A DNA stretch of 19,832 nucleotides from Paraprevotella stercoravium (GTDB lineage: Bacteria > Bacteroidota > Bacteroidia > Bacteroidales > Bacteroidaceae). Position 1 is the first letter of the stretch, and every line of letters begins with the position of its first letter. The stretch spans positions 1 to 19,832 of the forward strand of contig JAHLFU010000264.1 of the NCBI GenBank assembly GCA_018883665.1, in the 5' to 3' direction. The translations under genes were made by a program, and so were the position numbers. This document shows positions 7,861-14,282 of this stretch, piece by piece. The notes under the pieces were generated by a model. The model saw nothing but the letters and a program-made list of their open reading frames with translations, did not search any database and was not told the DNA's origin.

Positions 7861-8688
7861 ATGAAAAGAATATTATTGGCTTTCTGCTTTTTTACCGGCG
7901 CTCTTTCTTTGTCGGCACAGAGTTATCAGGAATTGGTAAAACAAGGGCTTGATGCCATTTCATGTGACAGTCTGTTGCAGGCAGAAGAGTATTTCCGTGC
8001 TGCCTTAAAGAAGGAGTCAGCAATAAAATCCAATGCTCTTCTGTTTAACTATATCGGTCAGATTCAAGAGAAAACCGGACGTGATGCCGAGGCTTTGGAA
8101 TCCTATAATCTGGGAATTAATCTATCGCCTCATACGATGGGGATTCTTCTGAATCGGGCGGCCTTGTATATGCGTACCCACCGTATGGAAAAAGCATTGA
8201 CAGATTATAGTGATGTTCTTGATCTGAATCCGAATCATCGGCATGCTTTGATGATGCGCGCGTATATTTACACGTCTCAGAATCTTTTTCGGAAAGCGCG
8301 CTTGGATTATGAGCATCTTCTGCGTCTGGACCCGAACAATGAAGATGCTGTATTGGGACTGGTGTTGCTCAATGATAAAGACAATCGCCCAAAGGAAGCC
8401 ATGGATCAGATTAACCAGTTGATACAAAAAGATCCCACCCGGGCAGACTACTATATGGTTCGTGCAGAAATGGAAATGAACCGTAAGGCCTATGAATCGG
8501 CTGAATTAGATTATCAGAAGGCTATAGAACTGGATCCAAAGAATGTAGTTTATTACATGAACCGTGCTTTATTCTATATAAAAACGGGAGAGAAAAACAG
8601 GGCTCGTCTGGATTTGAAGGAAGCCCGTACTTTGGGAGCTGATCCGGGGGAACTGGCAGATTTATATCAGCAACTGGAGGAATATTAA
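7861..8688 (+). CDS. secreted tetratricopeptide repeat protein
   Basis: This is a 275-residue protein made almost wholly of TPR helix pairs. After a signal peptide (MKRILLAFC..., ending LSLSAQ) about six repeats can be read, for example around LLFNYIGQIQEKTGRDAEAL, LNRAALYMRTHRMEKALTDY, LMMRAYIYTSQNLFRKARLDY, YMVRAEMEMNRKAYESAELDY and YMNRALFYIKTGEKNRARLDL. The conserved spacing ending in LDPN or LNPN is clear. It probably serves as a periplasmic protein-binding scaffold; the partner is unknown. The ATG at 7861 was chosen because it starts the signal peptide, while an upstream TTG at 7843 would bury it. Its TAA overlaps the stop codon of the convergent lipoprotein gene. Confidence 0.85.
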   Translation: MKRILLAFCFFTGALSLSAQSYQELVKQGLDAISCDSLLQAEEYFRAALKKESAIKSNALLFNYIGQIQEKTGRDAEALESYNLGINLSPHTMGILLNRAALYMRTHRMEKALTDYSDVLDLNPNHRHALMMRAYIYTSQNLFRKARLDYEHLLRLDPNNEDAVLGLVLLNDKDNRPKEAMDQINQLIQKDPTRADYYMVRAEMEMNRKAYESAELDYQKAIELDPKNVVYYMNRALFYIKTGEKNRARLDLKEARTLGADPGELADLYQQLEEY

Positions 8689-9080
8689 TCTTTGTTCGGG
8701 GGTAATTCGCTTGATTTTATCGCTGTCTTGGAGATTATTCTCTTGAGTGTATAGATGTATCTAGAAGCATCCTGAGGTATATTTTTACGCTCAGTACGTG
8801 ATAAAAGCAATTGATATTCGTATCCAGGCTCATAATCGAATCCTTTAATTTCAGAATAGAAATATTGCCATTTCTCGTTTGGGCTGTATTTTACTAAGAA
8901 ACAGGATTGTGCTCCTACGCCATATCCGGTTCTTTTCTCAGATGCAACGAATAATTTTATCTCTACATTTTGATTGGCGGAATCTGATATTTCCTGTTTC
9001 ATGTCTACGCTGCTACTTTTACAAGCAACAGAAAGGAAAAAGATAGCCGATAAAAATATAAGTGGTGAAAGATGTTTCAT
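8685..9080 (-). CDS. DUF4377-type lipoprotein
   Basis: This is a 131-residue predicted lipoprotein. The N-terminus has a type II signal peptide with lipobox LSVAC (Cys20), followed by serine-rich linker residues. The rest resembles the DUF4377 domain: QSCFLVKYSP, W-x-FY-x-x-IKGFDYEPGYEYQLLL and a C-terminal YIYTLKRIISK strand. The function of that domain is unknown; in other proteins it accompanies META-type envelope domains. No Bacteroidota-type promoter is clear upstream, where the purA terminator hairpin lies, so it may depend on read-through from purA or on a weak promoter. The domain assignment rests on memory of the motif. Confidence 0.75.
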   Translation of the reverse strand: MKHLSPLIFLSAIFFLSVACKSSSVDMKQEISDSANQNVEIKLFVASEKRTGYGVGAQSCFLVKYSPNEKWQYFYSEIKGFDYEPGYEYQLLLSRTERKNIPQDASRYIYTLKRIISKTAIKSSELPPNKD

Positions 9081-9095
9081 ATGACAAGAAAAAAG

Positions 9096-9150
9096 AAATG
9101 CCGACAGAACTGTAAAGAGTTTTATATCTTTAGGTCTGTCGACATTTTTT
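9096..9150 (-). terminator. terminator after purA, probably bidirectional
   Basis: CGACAGA (9102-9108) pairs with TCTGTCG (9135-9141). After a C/A mismatch, AAATG (9096-9100) pairs with CATTT (9143-9147). On the minus strand the stem is followed by TTTC and TTTTTT, a good end for purA, whose stop codon lies 30 bp away. A seven-T run on the plus strand means it can work in that direction too. Confidence 0.75.
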
Positions 9151-9180
9151 TATTGATAATTCTAAGTGGAATTTTCTGTT

Positions 9181-10455
9181 TTATTTGTTACGAATAATGG
9201 TCTGAGCGCGGTCTGGACCTACGGAAAGAATGGTGATTGGAGTTTCCAATTCGTCTTCCAGGAACTGGATATAGTTCTTGAAGGCTTCCGGGAAGTCCTT
9301 TTCGTCGGTGATACCTGTCAGATCACATTGCCATCCAGGGATATCTTTGTACACAGCCTCACAACCCTCTGTTTCAAACGGTACGTTTTCCAGAACAACA
9401 CCATCTTTCTTATAAGCCACGCATGCTTTGATTGTTTCAAAACTGTCTAATACGTCACTCTTCATCATTACCAGCTGGGTTACGCCATTGATCATGATTG
9501 CATATTTTAAGGCTACCAGATCCACCCAGCCACAACGGCGGTTTCTTCCGGTAACTGCACCGTATTCGTGACCGATCTCACGGATCTTATCACCAGTTTC
9601 ATCAAACAATTCAACAGGGAATGGACCTGAACCGACACGGGTGCTGTAAGCTTTGAAAATACCAAATACTTCTCCTACCTGTTTGGGACCAATACCCAAT
9701 CCGGTGCAGACTCCTCCGCTGGTGGTATTTGATGAGCTGACAAATGGATAAGTTCCATGATCAATATCCAACATAGTACCTTGAGCTCCTTCGGCCAATA
9801 CACTCTTGCCTTCCTTGAGATATTGGTTGATTTCCACTTCTGTATCCGTCAAAGGGAATGTGCTCATATAGCGGATGCCTTCCATCCAAGCTTTTTCTTC
9901 CTCAGTGATATCGTAATCCGTGAAGTTTAGATCTTTCAGAATCTGTTCATGTCTGGCTTTCAGCGTTTGATATTTGCTTTCAAAATTTTCCAGAATATCA
10001 CCTACGCGTAAACCGATACGGCTGGCCTTGTCACTATAGGTCGGACCGATTCCTTTTCCGGTGGTGCCTACCTTGTTTTTACCTTTTGCAGCTTCATAAG
10101 CACGGTCCAACACTCTGTGAGTCGGCAGAATCAAGTGAGCGCGCTTGCTGATATGAAGTCTTTTTTTCAGATCATATCCGGCATTTTCCAATTCCTTGGC
10201 TTCTGCCATAAACAAATCCGGGGCAATGACGCAACCGTTTCCGATAATATTAATCTTGTCTTCTGCAAAGATTCCAGAAGGAATGGATCTAAGTACGAAC
10301 TTTTTACCTTCGAAAATGATGGTATGACCGGCATTGGGGCCGCCGGCGAATCTGGCTACAACATCATATTGGGGAGTAAACACATCAACTACTTTTCCTT
10401 TGCCTTCGTCTCCAAACACAATTCCGAGAAGGGCATCTACTTTTCCTTTTTCCAT
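9181..10455 (-). CDS. purA: adenylosuccinate synthetase
   Basis: PurA joins IMP and aspartate using GTP to form adenylosuccinate, the first committed step from IMP to AMP. The 424-residue protein carries GDEGKGK (15-21, with D16 the expected catalytic base), PNAGHT with H44 (catalytic acid), GTTGKGIGPTY, the switch-region segment EGAQGTMLDIDHGTYPFVTS-like (here ending FVSSSNT), and TRVGSGPFP. The usual Gln-Trp just before GDEGKGK is Val-Phe here (V13, F14). It starts 28 bp after the Fur-like gene with no promoter between, so the two genes are probably one transcript. Confidence 0.95.
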   Translation of the reverse strand: MEKGKVDALLGIVFGDEGKGKVVDVFTPQYDVVARFAGGPNAGHTIIFEGKKFVLRSIPSGIFAEDKINIIGNGCVIAPDLFMAEAKELENAGYDLKKRLHISKRAHLILPTHRVLDRAYEAAKGKNKVGTTGKGIGPTYSDKASRIGLRVGDILENFESKYQTLKARHEQILKDLNFTDYDITEEEKAWMEGIRYMSTFPLTDTEVEINQYLKEGKSVLAEGAQGTMLDIDHGTYPFVSSSNTTSGGVCTGLGIGPKQVGEVFGIFKAYSTRVGSGPFPVELFDETGDKIREIGHEYGAVTGRNRRCGWVDLVALKYAIMINGVTQLVMMKSDVLDSFETIKACVAYKKDGVVLENVPFETEGCEAVYKDIPGWQCDLTGITDEKDFPEAFKNYIQFLEDELETPITILSVGPDRAQTIIRNK

Positions 10456-10483
10456 GTTGGATATTTATATTTTGCTGTTTATT

Positions 10484-10936
10484 TTATTTTTCCAATGCAC
10501 ATTTCGCACATATCCCATGCAACTGCAGTCTGAAAGTTTCGATTTTGAAATCAGGAATTCCCAAACTATATATTTGTGTGCTTATGTAATCCAACGGAAT
10601 TAATTTGGTCATTCTGCAGTGATTGCAGATCAATTCTACCGTGTCGGAATTACCATACGCTTTACAATAGACCGTACAGTTTTTGTCCTTTATTTCATAA
10701 ATAACATTTGCATCTAGTAAAATGCTGACACTATTGTATACAGTTGACCGGCAGATGTGTGTCTGTGGGAACAACTCTTGATGTTTTTTAAGAATATCTT
10801 CAATAGAAACTTTGTCATCCATTTGATAAATGGTTTTCAGTACCGTTTCGCGTTCTATTGTTTTTCTTAATCCTTTCTTTTCAATATAATCGAAAAGGCT
10901 ATTTAAAGCTAGCTCGTCTACTTTCTTGGTTTGCAT
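10484..10936 (-). CDS. Fur-family transcriptional regulator, atypical metal site
   Basis: This is a 150-residue DNA-binding protein of the Fur family. The winged helix is recognisable, with ICRSTVYNSVSILLDANVIYE (61-81) matching the Fur recognition helix and wing. Two structural CxxC pairs, C104-N-H-C107 and C143-A-K-C146, should bind zinc. The His cluster that normally precedes the first pair (HHHH-L-x-C in Fur, PerR and Zur) is replaced by GNSDTVELIC, so the regulatory metal site is altered or lost. Its signal cannot be assigned. ATG 10936 was chosen because the TTG at 10960 overlaps a good -7 element (10958-10965). It lies upstream of purA in the same orientation, 28 bp apart. Confidence 0.85.
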   Translation of the reverse strand: MQTKKVDELALNSLFDYIEKKGLRKTIERETVLKTIYQMDDKVSIEDILKKHQELFPQTHICRSTVYNSVSILLDANVIYEIKDKNCTVYCKAYGNSDTVELICNHCRMTKLIPLDYISTQIYSLGIPDFKIETFRLQLHGICAKCALEK

Positions 10937-10957
10937 AAAATGGGTTTTTCTTTGCAA

Positions 10958-10965
10958 CAAAGGTA
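10958..10965 (-). promoter_or_regulatory. -7 element for the Fur-like gene and purA
   Basis: On the minus strand TACCTTTG matches TAnnTTTG exactly and lies 21 bp before ATG 10936, giving a short 5' leader. The -33 region is not clear. It rules out the longer TTG start. Confidence 0.55.
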
Positions 10966-11027
10966 GTGCTTTTTAATGAAAGGAAGCATATCCCCTTCAA
11001 AAAAAACAGAAAAAAATGGCGGAATAG

Positions 11028-11624
11028 CTAATTTTTAAGTATTTCTTCAATTTCTTCTACCTTTTTCGGACTGACTTCCTCATATTTGATGAGCGCATTG
11101 GAAATGGCTTTTTTCAGGGCTCCTTCGGCTTGTCGGATGTTTGCTGCGGCCTGGTCCAGAAATTCATTCTCAGCCCGTTCATTCAGAGTGTTGCCTTTCA
11201 TAAAAAGTCGTGCCAGTAACAGATAGCCACACAGTTGGAACATTTCTTCTTCACGTGCAATCCACTGGAACGCTTTTTCCGAAGCATAGGGCAGTTTCTG
11301 AAAGAGATTGATGACGGTGAGTTGGGCTATCTCGGGGGTAGGCATGTCTTCTATCCAGATTTCCGCGATCTCAGGATAAAAAGATTCGACAGGCTGTAAC
11401 ATACCGGCCAAAATCTTACATTCCCGAATGTTTTCTTTCCAGAGAGCTTGTGCCAGCTCATGGTTAGGCTGGAATTCATTGGCAATGTTTTGAAGGCGTG
11501 GGAGCTCTACACCGAAATTCAATTTGTATTTCAGGCCATTTTCTCTCATGAAAGCCGACGCCACTCCATTCATGGAGAGGCGCAGCTCTTGTTTTATTTT
11601 TTTTATTTCTTCTGCTGTATTCAT
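11028..11624 (-). CDS. AlkD-like DNA alkylation repair family protein
   Basis: This 198-residue, all-helical protein resembles the AlkD/COG4912 family of HEAT-like repeat DNA glycosylases, which remove positively charged alkylated purines. The N-terminal part (AEEIKKIKQELRLSMNGVAS), a Phe-Gly-Val-x-x-Pro-x-L segment and a middle LWKENIRECKILAGML resemble the family. The Trp and Asp of the W-D-x-V-D segment, which form the active site of Bacillus AlkD, are not visible: the aligned stretch reads MPTPEIAQL. It may therefore be a DNA-binding relative without glycosylase activity. ATG 11624 follows the DPP III stop codon by 4 bp; longer starts would run into that gene. It is co-transcribed with the peptidase. 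Confidence 0.7.
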   Translation of the reverse strand: MNTAEEIKKIKQELRLSMNGVASAFMRENGLKYKLNFGVELPRLQNIANEFQPNHELAQALWKENIRECKILAGMLQPVESFYPEIAEIWIEDMPTPEIAQLTVINLFQKLPYASEKAFQWIAREEEMFQLCGYLLLARLFMKGNTLNERAENEFLDQAAANIRQAEGALKKAISNALIKYEEVSPKKVEEIEEILKN

Positions 11625-11628
11625 GAAT

Positions 11629-13593
11629 TTATAATGTTGCATAGTCCTTGCTGTAGCGTAGCATCTGAGCGTCGTATGCTTCACCATAGCTGATTTGAAT
11701 GTCCGTAATTTGGTTGCAATCGTCTACGACAGGAGTGTATACGGGATTAATGAAGCCTTTATACGGGGCCAGATTCAATTGTTTATACCGTGCCAGAATC
11801 TCCTGATGCAGAGAAGGGTCTATCTTGATTCCGTAGCGTTCAACCAAGATACGTGCCGCTTCCAGATCCCCTTCGCTCTTAATGCGTTGTATTTCTGCAA
11901 GCTGTTTGCCGAAAATTTCTTTCAGTTTGGGATAGTTGTTTATCTGCACATAAGTTTTTCTGTTTCGGCATACAATTTCTATGACTTGTTCTTCCTTGCC
12001 CATTTCCAATGCCCAACGTGAGATGAGAGCCCGGTTTCTCATATGGGCTTCTTCTATTTCCTTTCCGGGATTGATGCGGACAAGTTGAGTGAGCAGACCG
12101 TTCATCAGATAACCGTAATATTGCGCTTTATAGGCATTTTCGTCAGGAGTCAGTCCCAGTTCGGTCAGTTTGTCGTCTGCCAGATAATACAGTCCGAAGA
12201 GATCGGCACGGGCTTCTTCGATAGTGGCGCCATAGGCTTTTAAACTGTCGGGGTCTACACCTGGAAGCAACTTGCCACTACCATGGCCGAGGCATTCGTG
12301 CAAGTCGGTGTGCAGATCATCACAAATGTCTTCATATTTTTCCATCAGTTCGAGAACTTCATGACTGATGACAAACTCTTCTTTAAAACCATTTCCTCGG
12401 GCTGCCTGGTTATAAGCGTGGGTCAGGTTTCCGATCGTGACACTTTTGCTGCCATGTTCTGCGCGGATCCAGTTGGAGTTTGGCAGATTGATGCCAATGG
12501 CACTGGCCGGGTAAAGATCACCGCCTAATATGGCTGCTTCAATAACCTTGGCAGATACGCCCTGACAGTTTTCTTTTTTGAACTGACTGGCAACAGGAGA
12601 ATGATCCTCGAACCACTGGGCGTTTTCGCTTAATTTTTGTGTTCTTTCTGTAGCAGCCTGATCTTTGAGGTTGACATAGCCTTCCCAACTGGCTTTCATA
12701 CCCAGTGGATCGCCATAGGTTTCAATAAATCCGTTGGTGAAATCAATAAACCCTTCCTGTTCCTGAATCCAAAGTATGCTGTACTCGTCGAATGTTCTTA
12801 AATCCCCGGTTTTGTAGAACTCTATCAACTTCTGGATAACTTCCTGTTGTTTGGGGTTTTCAGCGACTTCGACTGCCTTTTCAAGCCAGAATACGATTTT
12901 TTCTATAGCTTTTCCATACATGCCGTTTATTTTCCATACTTCTTCGCAGATGGTGCCGTTTTTGCGTACCAGTTGGCTGTTCAGACCATACATGACCGGG
13001 TGCGGATCCTGTTGCCGGTTCTTCATTTTCTGATAAAACTCTTCCGCCTCTTTTTGGGTGATCCCTTCTGCGTAATAATTACATGCTGAAGTCAGCAGCA
13101 GGTCTTCACCATCAGCCTGATTTACCCGTTTGGGCATAATGGCTGGGTTAAAGATTACCGGTGCGATTTCTTCCCATAAATCTTCAGCATTTTGTCCTGC
13201 CTGAAGCGGAAGTTTTTCCGGGTTGATTTTCAGTAAGGCTTCTTTTAGAAATGTTTCGCTGAAGTTTGCCGGAAATTTGTCACAGCCATAATGATGGTGA
13301 ATACCATTGGAAAACCATATTCTTTTCAGGTATACGGTCAGTTCCTGAAAATCATGATCGTTTCTGTTGCCGGTATATTCTGTGTAAACCGCTTCCAGGG
13401 TCTTACGGATTTTCAGATTGAACTTACCGTTTTGGTCCCAAAGGATGTCACGCCCGTATAGGGCGGCCTGTGAAAGGAAGTATACCAGTTTCTTTTGCTT
13501 TAGAGTCAGCTTCTCAAAACCGTCTACGCGGTATCTTAACAGTTGCAGATCTGCAAAACGCTCGTCGCAGTATGAAAAATCTGTAGTATTCAT
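11629..13593 (-). CDS. dipeptidyl peptidase III (M49)
   Basis: This is a 654-residue zinc exopeptidase of family M49 that removes dipeptides from the N-terminus of short peptides. The zinc site is the M49-specific six-residue motif H432-E-C-L-G-H437, with E460 in IEEARAD as third ligand and E433 as catalytic base. Cys434 inside the motif matches the variant known from the Bacteroides thetaiotaomicron enzyme. The N-terminus (MNTTDFSYCDERF) shows no signal peptide or lipobox, so a cytosolic location is likely, with a role in peptide recycling. ATG 13593 is the only good start. The AlkD-like gene follows 4 bp after the stop codon. Confidence 0.92.
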   Translation of the reverse strand: MNTTDFSYCDERFADLQLLRYRVDGFEKLTLKQKKLVYFLSQAALYGRDILWDQNGKFNLKIRKTLEAVYTEYTGNRNDHDFQELTVYLKRIWFSNGIHHHYGCDKFPANFSETFLKEALLKINPEKLPLQAGQNAEDLWEEIAPVIFNPAIMPKRVNQADGEDLLLTSACNYYAEGITQKEAEEFYQKMKNRQQDPHPVMYGLNSQLVRKNGTICEEVWKINGMYGKAIEKIVFWLEKAVEVAENPKQQEVIQKLIEFYKTGDLRTFDEYSILWIQEQEGFIDFTNGFIETYGDPLGMKASWEGYVNLKDQAATERTQKLSENAQWFEDHSPVASQFKKENCQGVSAKVIEAAILGGDLYPASAIGINLPNSNWIRAEHGSKSVTIGNLTHAYNQAARGNGFKEEFVISHEVLELMEKYEDICDDLHTDLHECLGHGSGKLLPGVDPDSLKAYGATIEEARADLFGLYYLADDKLTELGLTPDENAYKAQYYGYLMNGLLTQLVRINPGKEIEEAHMRNRALISRWALEMGKEEQVIEIVCRNRKTYVQINNYPKLKEIFGKQLAEIQRIKSEGDLEAARILVERYGIKIDPSLHQEILARYKQLNLAPYKGFINPVYTPVVDDCNQITDIQISYGEAYDAQMLRYSKDYATL

Positions 13594-13618
13594 GAAATCG
13601 GATATATATTAGTACTGT

Positions 13619-13654
13619 AAAAGGGATAAAACCTGAATCAGGTTTATCCCTTTT
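13619..13654 (-). terminator. long hairpin between the AraC-type gene and DPP III
   Basis: AAAAGGGATAAA (from 13619) through CCTGA pairs with TCAGGTTTATCCCTTTT (ending 13654), a stem of about 17 bp with one extra A and almost no loop. It starts 10 bp after the AraC-type stop codon, so it probably ends that transcript. The T run on the minus strand is only four bases. It also lies 26 bp before the DPP III ATG, so part of it could be a 5' leader structure of that gene. Confidence 0.65.
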
Positions 13655-13663
13655 CTGATAAAA

Positions 13664-14095
13664 TTATGCTTTGATATTTTCTTTAGCCATGTGGTTTATG
13701 CGGTAGCTTCTCGGTGTAATGCCGTTTAATTTATAGAAAGCCGCATAAAACGATTGTCGGTTGGCAAATCCTACCATGGCTGATATCTCTTCCATGGTTT
13801 TGTCCATATAGCGTTTGTCTACAAGCAGGTATTGCGCATCTTTTATGCGGTACTCGTTGACAAGGCTTGAATAGTTTTGACCAAAGCGAATGTTAACAAC
13901 GGCACTGATGTAGCGGGTGTTGGTACTTAATTCCTCTGCCATCTTTTTAGCCGAATAATCGGGGTCTTTGTACTTTTTCTGTACGACGAAGATATGCAAG
14001 ATCTTCTCGTAAAGTTCATCTACCAATTCAGCCCTTACTAAAGAGCGGTAGGCTGCATTCTTTTCTTTTTTTTCCGTCAAATTATACTTTCCCAT
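13664..14095 (-). CDS. single-domain AraC-type transcriptional regulator
   Basis: This 143-residue protein consists of little more than an AraC/XylS DNA-binding domain. The first helix-turn-helix covers YSAKKMAEELSTNTRYISAVVN (about 47-68) and the second MEEISAMVGFANRQSFYAAF (about 101-120), ending in the family signature GITPRSYR. The 40 N-terminal residues are charged and helical, with no room for a ligand-binding or receiver domain. Its signal and targets are unknown. It diverges from recQ across a 187-bp intergenic region. Confidence 0.88.
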   Translation of the reverse strand: MGKYNLTEKKEKNAAYRSLVRAELVDELYEKILHIFVVQKKYKDPDYSAKKMAEELSTNTRYISAVVNIRFGQNYSSLVNEYRIKDAQYLLVDKRYMDKTMEEISAMVGFANRQSFYAAFYKLNGITPRSYRINHMAKENIKA

Positions 14096-14114
14096 ACTTC
14101 CTATTTATATTACT

Positions 14115-14122
14115 CAAAAATA
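14115..14122 (-). promoter_or_regulatory. -7 element for the AraC-type gene
   Basis: On the minus strand TATTTTTG matches TAnnTTTG exactly, 19 bp before ATG 14095. A TTTT at 14144-14147 could act as the -33 element with a 21-bp spacer. Confidence 0.5.
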
Positions 14123-14243
14123 AAATCACATTCGGTATTAAAGAAAAGCCTATATGATTTTATTAACGTTACAAGATAAGGCAAAATTCGCTTTTTTTTC
14201 TTATTCGTACAAATTTTTCTCTCTTTTTAATGACAAAAAAAGT

Positions 14244-14251
14244 TAACTTTG
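14244..14251 (+). promoter_or_regulatory. -7 element for recQ
   Basis: TAACTTTG matches TAnnTTTG exactly and lies 31 bp before the recQ ATG. The upstream -33 region is T-rich (runs of T near 14212-14228) but has no clear TTG. Confidence 0.6.
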
Positions 14252-14282
14252 CATTCGCTAATATAAATCGAACCGTTTTTGC

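Noticed and set aside
11000..11027. Terminator after the AlkD-like gene
   Set aside because: Only an AT-rich AAAAAT/ATTTTT pairing without a GC stem can be drawn; the T-rich minus strand alone is not enough.
11625..11687. Longer start for the AlkD-like protein
   Set aside because: It would extend into the DPP III coding region; the ATG at 11624 lies 4 bp after that gene's stop.
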